From positions 1,612,001 through 1,676,000 of the forward strand of contig NZ_CP162005.1 of the NCBI RefSeq assembly GCF_040822065.1: 64,000 nt of DNA, written 5' to 3'. Below, piece by piece: positions 8,859 through 17,044 of the stretch; position 1 is the stretch's first letter; each line of letters begins with the position of its first letter. The notes beneath the pieces were generated by a model. That model ran no database searches, was not told the DNA's origin, and worked only from the letters and a program-made list of their open reading frames with translations. Both the position numbers and the translations under genes were made by a program. The stretch is from Pedobacter sp. WC2423. GTDB taxonomy: Bacteria > Bacteroidota > Bacteroidia > Sphingobacteriales > Sphingobacteriaceae.

Positions 8859-10406
8859 ATGAAAAATTTAATCAGAATTATAATCATCGCAATCTGGGTC
8901 CCAGTAATTTCCAGTTGCAATAAAGGGTTTGATCAATTGAATATTAATCCAAATAACCCAACAGAACTCGACGCCTCATTCTTGTTTACGAGTGCACAAT
9001 TTGGAACGCATGGAGCAACGATGGAAACCGAGCCAACAATTGTACAGCAATTTGTAAATCCGTTTTCGGGAATCACCTCGGCATTTAATTTTAATCAGCT
9101 GAATCAAACCTATACTTCGCAAAATTGGAATGCTGAATATACGGGAACAAATAGTGGCGCAACAAGCTCTTCAGGCCCTGTTCAATTGCTGGTCCAAATA
9201 TTAAGCCAGCTCAAGGGCAATGCAGCAAGAACAAATTTATATAACGAAGCCAGAATCTGGAAAGCCTACCAGTTTATGATGCTGGTAGACAGTTACGGAA
9301 ACGTGCCATATAGTGAAGCCGGACAAGCCTATTTATCAAATGTGCTTACTCCTAAATACGATAATCAGGCAATGATTTACACCGACCTGATTAACGAAGT
9401 TACTGCGGCAACGGCAGCTTTAGATCCAACAAAGGATATAGTAAAGGCCGATGTGTTTTACGGTGGCAATATCGCCCAATGGAAAAGATTGGGTTATTCC
9501 TTATTACTTCGGTTAGGTATGAGATATAGTAAATTTGAACCTGCAAAAGCGCAAGCTATTGTGCAAGCTGCCGTAGCTGGTGGTGTAATGACATCAAATG
9601 CCGACAATTGTTATCTGAAATACAATACAACTTACGTGAATCCCGTGAGCCAGACTATTACTGCGATAGCGAATACTTATTATTTAGCGGCTCCCTTTGT
9701 AGATCAACTAAAAAATAGTGGTGATCCGCGATTGAAGTTTATATCCGGCAAATATGCAAATCCGTTATCGGCACCTACAAGTGTACCAGATACCATATCT
9801 GCAAATCAGTTCGGACTTCCTATAGGCTATAGCAATGCTACTTTACCAACTGCCCCGGGATTTAGAGGTAGTAATGGCTCAGGTTTTAATTATTCCCAGG
9901 TTAATTATAGTGTTTTCGGTAGTTTAACCGCTCCGCAATTTTTCATCACTCATGCTCAAACGCAATTACTGCTGGCAGAGGCCGCTTTTAGAGGCTGGAT
10001 AAATGGTAGCACACCTGATGTTTATTATGCTAATGGTATACGTGCGGCAATGGATCAATGGACAACCTATAACCCATCAGCCATCATTCCTTTAGCTACG
10101 CAAAATGCATTTATTAATAATCCCGTTAATGCTTACACAACGGCAAATGCACTAAACCTTATTAATACTCAATATTGGGTGGCATCCTGGGGCAATGGTA
10201 CCGAGGCATTTGCTAACTTCAGGAGGAGCGGTTTCCCAGCCTTATCGCCCAATACCATGCCAGGACAAAATATAACTGGTGGTTTTGTTCGCCGGTTTGT
10301 TTATCCAACGCTTGAGCTTTCTGCAAATTCAACGAATTACCAGGCAGCGGTTGCAGACAATGGCGGGCCAGATAATATGGACACACGCGTTTTTTGGGAT
10401 AAATAG
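8859..10406 (+). CDS. SusD/RagB-family outer membrane lipoprotein
   Basis: A 515-residue lipoprotein with a lipobox at VISSC (residue about 20) after a short hydrophobic signal, then an alpha-helical TPR-like body typical of SusD: FDQLNINPNNPTELD at the N-terminus, QFMMLVDSYGNVPYSEAG, KRLGYSLLLRLGMRYSK and ITHAQTQLLLAEAAFRGW. It begins 13 bases after the SusC stop and forms the usual SusC-SusD pair, in which SusD is the lid and glycan-binding component on the cell surface. No glycoside hydrolase follows in the operon; a strong terminator lies about 50 bases downstream, so the transcription unit is only these two genes. Confidence 0.92.
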   Translation: MKNLIRIIIIAIWVPVISSCNKGFDQLNINPNNPTELDASFLFTSAQFGTHGATMETEPTIVQQFVNPFSGITSAFNFNQLNQTYTSQNWNAEYTGTNSGATSSSGPVQLLVQILSQLKGNAARTNLYNEARIWKAYQFMMLVDSYGNVPYSEAGQAYLSNVLTPKYDNQAMIYTDLINEVTAATAALDPTKDIVKADVFYGGNIAQWKRLGYSLLLRLGMRYSKFEPAKAQAIVQAAVAGGVMTSNADNCYLKYNTTYVNPVSQTITAIANTYYLAAPFVDQLKNSGDPRLKFISGKYANPLSAPTSVPDTISANQFGLPIGYSNATLPTAPGFRGSNGSGFNYSQVNYSVFGSLTAPQFFITHAQTQLLLAEAAFRGWINGSTPDVYYANGIRAAMDQWTTYNPSAIIPLATQNAFINNPVNAYTTANALNLINTQYWVASWGNGTEAFANFRRSGFPALSPNTMPGQNITGGFVRRFVYPTLELSANSTNYQAAVADNGGPDNMDTRVFWDK

Positions 10407-10458
10407 AAAAATCCTCAATAGCACTCAGAATTTGCTTTTTTTTATAAGCTAACTTTCG

Positions 10459-10500
10459 AAATCGATCCTGTAAAACAAGTTTTACAGGATCGATTTTTTT
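10459..10500 (+). terminator. Rho-independent terminator after the SusC/SusD operon
   Basis: A perfect 18-base stem (10459-10476 with 10479-10496) closes a minimal loop and is followed by a run of T. It ends the SusC/SusD transcript. Confidence 0.9.
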
Positions 10501-10558
10501 AGATGTTTATTGTATTTTTTTGACACGAGATTGGGAGTTGCGGCAAAACTGACCCGGA

Positions 10559-11515
10559 TTAGTCAATTCGCAAAATTCGCTTCCAGTCCGAACCATCAAA
10601 CTCCATTACATCCTTGGGCCCTATGGACCACATGATCCCGTCAGCTGCGCTCAGGTGATAACAAGTGCGTGGAATGTCATCCCCGAAATCAACAGGATTA
10701 AGCTTGCCATCCTCCAGCCGATAGACGAAACTGGTAGAAGACACGTACAACTGTCCGTCGAAAACCTCCATACCCCAGAGGTCTTCTTCAGTGCTTTCAT
10801 GCTTTATTATTTCCCATTGATCATCGCGTCCCCGTAGTAAGGTCCCAAGCTGACCGCAGGCATAGACAAAACCGTCCGGTGCGCAGCGAACTTTGTAGAG
10901 CGCCAGCTCGGTCGGACTGTTTTGTTGAGCGAACAGGGAACCGTCGTACTTCCAGATTTCGCCTTCCCAGCCGACCGTATAAATTTCCTGCTCGCTGAAC
11001 CCATCGACAGATTCGAAGCTCGTGTCTGTGATCGGCGTATCACCGACCTGAGCGCTCTGGTCAATGCATCTCCACTGATCCTCGCCGTCACGAACATAAG
11101 CCTGCCGACAGGTTCCTACAGCATAAGCTCTACCTTTCGCGATACCGCGTATTTCACGAAGAGGGCCGCGTTTTCCTGGGTCTACTCCACAGCTTGCGAT
11201 GGACGCTTCTTCCTTTACAACGCCACCGCCACTGGCCTCTACCGATCCATCGGTGCCTAGCGCCAGGTAACGTTCGGCCGGCACATGGCAGACCGTTCCC
11301 GAACAGGCAAGCCATGGCACTGTCCCGGCGTACCAGGTTCCACAATCCAGACAGTACAATATAGAACCTGTGTAACCTTCGCTGATAGAGATGTCGTTCG
11401 TGGTAATCAAATAGCTGAGGTCTGAGTAGCGAACGGTTCCAGTACCAATGCTGAGCCCGCTGAAATGTGGATCTCTAGTATCCATGTTGCGCTCCATATG
11501 TGTGTAAGTTAACAA
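10559..11515 (-). CDS. Beta-propeller-like protein of unknown function, G+C-rich
   Basis: A protein of up to 318 residues; the start may instead be the Met at residue 7 or 11 (11497 or 11485). It has no signal peptide. From about residue 120 onward it shows repeated short beta units of the form IYTVGWEGEIWKYDGS, VYACGQLGTLLRGRDDQWEII, LYVSSTSFVYRLEDGKL and IMWSIGPKDVMEFDGSDWKRI, the pattern of a YCF48/Kelch-like propeller. The middle has a cysteine group (CLDCGTW, CSGTVC). In three 60-base lines I counted, G+C was 94 of 180 (52%), far above the flanks, which suggests horizontal transfer, perhaps from a proteobacterium. It stands alone between a terminator and A+T-rich DNA. Function is unknown; a binding or immunity-like role would be speculation. 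Confidence 0.7.
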   Translation of the reverse strand: MLTYTHMERNMDTRDPHFSGLSIGTGTVRYSDLSYLITTNDISISEGYTGSILYCLDCGTWYAGTVPWLACSGTVCHVPAERYLALGTDGSVEASGGGVVKEEASIASCGVDPGKRGPLREIRGIAKGRAYAVGTCRQAYVRDGEDQWRCIDQSAQVGDTPITDTSFESVDGFSEQEIYTVGWEGEIWKYDGSLFAQQNSPTELALYKVRCAPDGFVYACGQLGTLLRGRDDQWEIIKHESTEEDLWGMEVFDGQLYVSSTSFVYRLEDGKLNPVDFGDDIPRTCYHLSAADGIMWSIGPKDVMEFDGSDWKRILRID

Positions 11516-11944
11516 TGATGTTACTCCTGAATATTATCTTTTTAATCGTCATAATTTATTGGTTTTAGCTAGAAATCAAACTCTAAAAATATGCAAATAT
11601 TACCTATACACGCAATTTTTACTTAAATTATTAATACAAATTACATTTATCATCATTTGAAGAAATGTCTATAAAAAACAAAAGTTAAATTTTCTGGTTT
11701 CTCTGTAAATTCCTTACTCTTTTTCATTCATATATTAACGTAATTGCAGTTAAAAACGTACAGATTAAATGGTGAGCGATTTGGTGAGTAACTAATCTCT
11801 CCACATTGCTCACCACCCATTTACAACGACCATAACCCTGCTGAACGGTGTCTCTGTTGAAAAGAAAGTTAACACTTATCTAAAATTTAGAATGAATTTA
11901 GTTGACGATTTAAACATCGCTGGATTTACTATAAAAATTAGAAC
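11516..11944. other. A+T-rich gap with integrase-arm-like repeats
   Basis: There is no convincing gene. At 11771-11777 GGTGAGC, at 11783-11789 GGTGAGT and at 11808-11814 the inverse GCTCACC form a cluster of short direct and inverted repeats like the arm-type sites of tyrosine recombinases. A very similar pair with the same 11-base spacing lies at 33139-33156 beside tRNA-Lys and an integrase relic. A frame of about 49 codons from 11796 overlaps the ORF6N start by 4 bases but has no recognisable content. Confidence 0.45.
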
Positions 11945-12490
11945 ATGAGCGAAAATATTAACGGTATGCCGATGCCTGATGAAATCATAATGAATCAGAT
12001 TTATTTTATACGTGGTCATAAGGTAATGTTAGATACAGATTTAGCCGCGCTTTATGAAGTGGAAACTAAGCAACTTAAAAGACAGGTAAGACGAAATTCC
12101 GAACGTTTTCCAGAAGATTTTATGTTTGAATTAACTCAGGATGAATACATTAATTCAAGGTGCCAAATTGGCACCTTGAAACAGGGAGAAAATATTAAGT
12201 ACTCTCCAATGGTATTTACGGAACAGGGTGTTGCTATGCTATCTAGTGTATTAAGCAGTAGTAGTGCAATAAAAGTAAACATACAGATCATTCGTATATT
12301 CACTCGAATTCGCCAAGTCCTAGCTGATCATACAGAAATCAGATTGGATGTTGAGAAAATCAAGAATAAACTCGATAATCAAGATAAGAATATGGAAATC
12401 GTGTTTCGCTATCTTGATGAGCTAATAGATAAACAGGAAAACCCTAATCCTCCCAGAACACGAATCGGTTTCAAACCAGACGACCTCTAA
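11945..12490 (+). CDS. ORF6N-domain protein (phage antirepressor-like)
   Basis: A 181-residue protein. Residues about 10-100 carry the ORF6N DNA-binding domain (IYFIRGHKVMLDTDLAALYEVETKQLKRQVRRN, then RFPEDFMFELT and YSPMVFTEQGVAMLSSVL), followed by a charged helical tail (residues 115-165) likely to be a coiled coil. ORF6N proteins come from phages and mobile elements and are thought to act as antirepressors or DNA-binding regulators. The gene stands alone beside repeat motifs that resemble integrase arm sites, so it is probably a leftover of a decayed mobile element. Its own reading frame is intact. Confidence 0.88.
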   Translation: MSENINGMPMPDEIIMNQIYFIRGHKVMLDTDLAALYEVETKQLKRQVRRNSERFPEDFMFELTQDEYINSRCQIGTLKQGENIKYSPMVFTEQGVAMLSSVLSSSSAIKVNIQIIRIFTRIRQVLADHTEIRLDVEKIKNKLDNQDKNMEIVFRYLDELIDKQENPNPPRTRIGFKPDDL

Positions 12491-12802
12491 TTGAATTATC
12501 TATTTAATCAGCGGGATAGTCCAGATCAATTATTATGTTTTATATTCTATTCAGAACCATTTCTTTGTCATGTACAAATCTGAGAAATCAAAAAAAATTA
12601 ATAGCCGGATTAAACACAGGAATAACTCCGGGATAATTTACAACGACTATCAGTTAATATAAGATAACTATTATTACCACTAAGTGTATAAATTTAAATG
12701 TTTATTATTAACATAAAACAATATGAAACTGTAAGCTAAAAAACATAACATACTTGATGTAATGTTTCTGAAAAATAATAAATCAACCTACCAAATTAAA
12801 CT
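12491..12802. other. Intergenic stretch without visible gene
   Basis: A very A+T-rich gap between the ORF6N gene and the DUF6055-like lipoprotein gene. I see no open frame with recognisable content, no hairpin followed by T, and no clear promoter consensus. It presumably holds the promoter of the downstream gene. Confidence 0.5.
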
Positions 12803-14161
12803 ATGAAAAGAAAATTAGAAATGATGATTATCGTACTTGCGGTAATGATTGCCTCCTGTAAAAAAGAGGCTGCAAATGTAAAAGACGCTGCAAATGAAAA
12901 ACCAGCAATGATGGGAGCCAATTTAGCATTGGCAGCAGAGAAAACCATTTATATTCCAAATGAATGGCAAGGTATAGACCTGAATAATGACAATTCTGAA
13001 TGGAGTAATGCAAGAATGGCTACTTCAGCCAATATTGTTATATTTTGGGATAAAGGCTTTACCACCAATCCCTCTCAAGCTCCAAACGCAAGTTTGCGTT
13101 TCAACAAAGCAGATATACTGCTGAAAGCAGAGCAGATTTACAAGAGCTACCGGGATACCTTAAAATTTACGGGACAGACCTCAAACCTGGACACAAAAAA
13201 GTTGATGATTTTAGTGAAATACTCCACAGATTGGTTAGCCCAGGGTGCCGGATTTGACAACGTCGTTGGCGCACTATGGGTCTCACCTGCCGCAATAAAT
13301 ATAAATTCTGTGCTTGCACATGAGTTGGGACATACCTTTCAATATCAGGTTCATTGCGATGGAGCTTATGGCTACAGGGACCAAAATTATGTGGGTTCTT
13401 TCTGGGAACAATGCGCCCAATATATGTCACGTCAGCTCTATCCTGCAGGATCGTTAGATGATATAAAATTCTTTTATGACAACTGCTATAAGAATTTTTC
13501 AAATGAAGAAATACGATATCAGTCCTTTCATCTTCAGGAATATTGGAAGCTGAAATATGGGAAAGACTTTCTTGGCCGTTTATGGCGTTCGGCCACCAGC
13601 GCTGAGCATCCACTGCAAACCTACAAACGCATCACCAACAGCAGCCAGTCAGTGCTCAATAATGAAATCCTCGATTATGCAAGACGTTGCGTAAATTGGG
13701 ATCTTCCTAATGGACAATACGTAAGAGCAGCTGCACAAAGCCAGAATGCTACATTTAAAACACTACTGAATTATAACCCGGCCGATCAATATTATACGGT
13801 TGACCAGGCGAATGCGCCCGAATGTTATGGTTTTAATGTTATTGAACTGAATGTCCCTGCAGCCAGTACTGCAACAGTAAACTTTAGTGGCATCAACAAT
13901 GGGACGTTTGTTAATCTACAGGGATGGAGATATGGATTTGTAAGTGTGAACAGCAGTGGAATACCAACTTACAGTACCATAGGAGCAGATGCTCAGGGAT
14001 CACTTTTATTTACCAAACCAGCTAATACAAGTCGTGTATGGCTTGTTGTTTCCGGAGCTCCTCAAACACATTTTAACCATGAATGGGGAATGACAGCAAG
14101 TCAAATACCTAAATTCCCTTACAAAGTAAAATTCACAAATACCCAGCCTAAATCTTTATAA
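12803..14161 (+). CDS. Gluzincin-like metallopeptidase lipoprotein (DUF6055-like)
   Basis: A 452-residue lipoprotein with lipobox IASC at about residue 19. The N-terminal half is a putative zinc peptidase domain: HELGH (VLAHELGHTFQYQVH, about residues 171-185) gives two zinc ligands and the general base, and SFWEQCAQYMSRQLYP about 30 residues later offers the third, glutamate ligand in gluzincin style. The region before it (IYIPNEWQGIDLN, ANIVIFWDKGF) looks like DUF6055 proteins. The C-terminal 130 residues (ASTATVNFSGINNGTFVNLQGWRYGFVSVN) look like a beta-sandwich. It is probably anchored at the cell surface or in the periplasm and monocistronic. Family name is from memory and uncertain; the HExxH motif is seen directly. 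Confidence 0.7.
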   Translation: MKRKLEMMIIVLAVMIASCKKEAANVKDAANEKPAMMGANLALAAEKTIYIPNEWQGIDLNNDNSEWSNARMATSANIVIFWDKGFTTNPSQAPNASLRFNKADILLKAEQIYKSYRDTLKFTGQTSNLDTKKLMILVKYSTDWLAQGAGFDNVVGALWVSPAAININSVLAHELGHTFQYQVHCDGAYGYRDQNYVGSFWEQCAQYMSRQLYPAGSLDDIKFFYDNCYKNFSNEEIRYQSFHLQEYWKLKYGKDFLGRLWRSATSAEHPLQTYKRITNSSQSVLNNEILDYARRCVNWDLPNGQYVRAAAQSQNATFKTLLNYNPADQYYTVDQANAPECYGFNVIELNVPAASTATVNFSGINNGTFVNLQGWRYGFVSVNSSGIPTYSTIGADAQGSLLFTKPANTSRVWLVVSGAPQTHFNHEWGMTASQIPKFPYKVKFTNTQPKSL

Positions 14162-14275
14162 GCTATAAACACCAGCACCTGCAAAAAAGCCATCTTCATG
14201 TCGTTGCAGAACGATATAAAGATGGCTTTGCCTCTGACACAGCAGACAGTATTTAACAAATCAGAATTTCTTCTG

Positions 14276-16990
14276 CTATCGAACTGGTAGGTGAACGGTA
14301 AAAACCGATCCTTTGTTCCGCTCGCTTTCCACAGCAATCTGTCCCCCATGTCTTGATACAATGTTATGGACCAAAAACAGTCCGATCCCAAAACCGCTGT
14401 AATATTTTTCATTCTGGCCTTCTACTCTGAAAAAGCGTTCAAAGACTTTTTCCTGATCTTTTTTCTCAATCCCTATACCGTAATCTTTAATGGAAACCAG
14501 CACTTCATCCCCGGCAAGAGCAACAGCAATATCCACTACATTACTGGAAGGCGAATACTTAATAGCATTAGCTATCAGATTGATCATCACCTGGCTGATA
14601 CGATCCCGATCTGCAATGATTTCGATCCCGGCTTCAGCATCCAAATGGAAAAAATACTGTTGATGGCTTAAGCGAAAATCTTCGACTACTTCAGTAACCA
14701 AAGCATCAATAAAAAAACGCTCCTTTTTCAAATCCATCCTACCTGCATCAATCCGGCTCAGATCAAGCATATCACCAATAAGCCCAGTCAATTGTAACAA
14801 GAGCACATCGATCCGTGAAAGAGAGGAATTCAGCTTACCTAAAAACGCTGTACTGGTCTCGCGCGCAAGTAACCTCAACAGCAATTGTACGTGCCCCTTG
14901 ATTGAGGTTACCGGGGTTTTGAGTTCATGGCTAAGCATACTTACAAAGTCGCTTTTGCGCTGCTCTTCCTCTTTCAGCGCCTGGATATTGGTCGTTGAAC
15001 CTACCCACATTGTAATATCTCCGTGCTCATCCAAAATTGGCGAAGCTACATTAAGATGCCAGATATACGCTCCGCTTGTATTTTTGAAACGCATCTCAGA
15101 AATATGAGGAACTCCATTCTGAGAGGCTACCGCAAGTCCATTCTGGAAAGCTTGAATCTCGTCAGGGTGCATCATCTGGTGATAGCCAAAATCCCGAAGA
15201 TCTTCAAAACCCATTCCTGCAAAATCCAGCCACTGCTTATTAAAAAACGTGACCTCTCCATTTGGCAATGCATTGGAAATTTTCGCAGGTACTAAATCGG
15301 CCAGTCTTCTGAAATGCTGCTCACTCTTCTCTACTAATTTTCTGGAATTCACCTGTTCGGTCACATCTACTGCTACGACCAGGATATCTGAAACAGCACC
15401 ATCTAAACCAGCCACAGGTTGGTAGACCACGTTAAAGAATATTTCCTTTAGTTCCCCGGCATGCTCCAGCATAGCCATGATTTCATTGGCATAAAAAGCT
15501 TCTCCAGAAGTATATACCTGATCAAGTATCCCCAGAAAAGGTTGTCCATGAAGTTCGGGCAGTGCTACAGAAAGTGGAAGTCCCAGAATGTTCCTGGTTT
15601 TCCCCCATACCTGCAAAATCTTTTCATTTGCCGTTTCCACTACAAACTCCCTTCCCTGAAGTACCCCGATTGCAACCGGCGCTTCCTGTATCAGGAACTT
15701 AAAACGTGCTTCGCTCTTGACGAGCTTATTATTTGAAATAGAAAGCTGATCATTTGCTGTGGCCAGTTCCTCCACATATTTTTCTAATAATCTTTTGGAG
15801 AGCACTCTGTCAGTAATTTCAAAGGACATCACAAGCACACCAGTCCTGTTTCCATCCAGATCCGAAAGCGGCTGGTAGGTGTAATCGACATAAGTTTCGC
15901 GTAATGTCCCGTCAGCCATAGTAAAAAGCACCGGGCTTTCTTTCACATCAATCACCTCGCCTGTTTCCATTACCTGCCGCAGCTGTCCGGCAAAGGGCTG
16001 ATCTGCAAGGTCAGGCAATATCTGTAGAAATGGCCTCCCCACTACTTCTGCTCTGGATTTTTTCCAGTATCCCAGATTGGTATCGTTAATCATCTCTACA
16101 ATAAGATCCTGTCCGCGGATTACCACTACTGAAGCAGGCAGCATATTCAATATCTGTCCGAGATTGTCTGTGGCCTGATCAGACTTCAGTCTGCTTTGAA
16201 GGGTATGAGTTACCTCAATTGAAAAATTAAAAACTCCGTCCACCTTCCCTTCCAGGTTAAATCTTGGCACATAGGTAAAGGTAAAGTACCGGTCAGTGGT
16301 AGGTCCGTTCTCAGTTTCGGAAATTGGTACCAGCTGTTCGTGGAATTCCACAGGCTTACCGGTACGGTATACTTCCTTTAATACTGCGGGGATTTCTGAC
16401 TCCACCAGTTCTGGCAGCGCCTCAAAAAACCGCCGGCCCAGAAGTTCTCTCCCTGGTAACATTTGCTGATACTTCGTATTCACCAATTCAATCACCAGTT
16501 CTTCTCCAGAAAGCACAGCTATTCCAGCAGGTGCCTGACTGATAGATTCGTATAAATGGTCCCGCTCCTGCTCAGCGGCCTCACGGGCAGCAGAAACCCT
16601 GGCCCTTTCATCCACCTGGGCGGTATTTTCCAGTACCCAGACTGCAATCTTTGTGACCAAAGCCTTTTCATCCAGTACCGGGGCATAAACAAAAGTTACA
16701 TAAACTTGTTCCTCTTTGCCATTACGTATCAGCATAAGACTGACTTCATCTGCATAATAGGATTCTCCGTTAGCAACTACACGCAACAGGGCATCCTCGT
16801 AATACGCTCTTACCTCCGCAAAACTCTCCCAGTACAACTTTCCAAGGATAGCCTCTTTTTCTTTCCCGGCAATTGCAAGAAATTTATCATTGACCATTTC
16901 TGCCTCAAGGCTGTGTGCATTCAAGATACAGATTCCAATTGGGGCACTCTCTATTAAGGTTTTCAGCAGCGGACTATCGGTTAAATTCAT
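14276..16990 (-). CDS. Soluble multi-PAS sensor histidine kinase
   Basis: A 904-residue kinase without membrane segments. It has five consecutive PAS-type modules at about residues 8-130, 150-270, 285-405, 430-550 and 560-680. The second, third and fourth share the phrase VELVNTKYQQ / VEMINDTNLGYW / VETANEKILQVWGK followed by GR-x-F or GLPL and a LPEL segment, so they look like internal duplications. HisKA follows with the phospho-acceptor in MLSHELKTPVTS (His688), then an HATPase domain with N-box NLIANAIKYSPSS, G1 DYGIGI and G2 GFGIGLFLVHNIVSRHGG. It should sense a cytoplasmic signal (redox, gas or small ligand) and pass phosphate to an unknown response regulator; none is encoded nearby, so it is an orphan. 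Confidence 0.92.
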   Translation of the reverse strand: MNLTDSPLLKTLIESAPIGICILNAHSLEAEMVNDKFLAIAGKEKEAILGKLYWESFAEVRAYYEDALLRVVANGESYYADEVSLMLIRNGKEEQVYVTFVYAPVLDEKALVTKIAVWVLENTAQVDERARVSAAREAAEQERDHLYESISQAPAGIAVLSGEELVIELVNTKYQQMLPGRELLGRRFFEALPELVESEIPAVLKEVYRTGKPVEFHEQLVPISETENGPTTDRYFTFTYVPRFNLEGKVDGVFNFSIEVTHTLQSRLKSDQATDNLGQILNMLPASVVVIRGQDLIVEMINDTNLGYWKKSRAEVVGRPFLQILPDLADQPFAGQLRQVMETGEVIDVKESPVLFTMADGTLRETYVDYTYQPLSDLDGNRTGVLVMSFEITDRVLSKRLLEKYVEELATANDQLSISNNKLVKSEARFKFLIQEAPVAIGVLQGREFVVETANEKILQVWGKTRNILGLPLSVALPELHGQPFLGILDQVYTSGEAFYANEIMAMLEHAGELKEIFFNVVYQPVAGLDGAVSDILVVAVDVTEQVNSRKLVEKSEQHFRRLADLVPAKISNALPNGEVTFFNKQWLDFAGMGFEDLRDFGYHQMMHPDEIQAFQNGLAVASQNGVPHISEMRFKNTSGAYIWHLNVASPILDEHGDITMWVGSTTNIQALKEEEQRKSDFVSMLSHELKTPVTSIKGHVQLLLRLLARETSTAFLGKLNSSLSRIDVLLLQLTGLIGDMLDLSRIDAGRMDLKKERFFIDALVTEVVEDFRLSHQQYFFHLDAEAGIEIIADRDRISQVMINLIANAIKYSPSSNVVDIAVALAGDEVLVSIKDYGIGIEKKDQEKVFERFFRVEGQNEKYYSGFGIGLFLVHNIVSRHGGQIAVESERNKGSVFTVHLPVR

Positions 16991-17044
16991 TCGTTATAAA
17001 AAACACTAATTTAGGTTATGATAATTTACAATTCAAAATCTATG

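Noticed and set aside
11796-11947. A frame of about 49 codons ending in ATGA overlap with the ORF6N gene
   Set aside because: It has no good start except an internal ATG giving 18 codons, and the peptide matches no integrase or regulator that I know.
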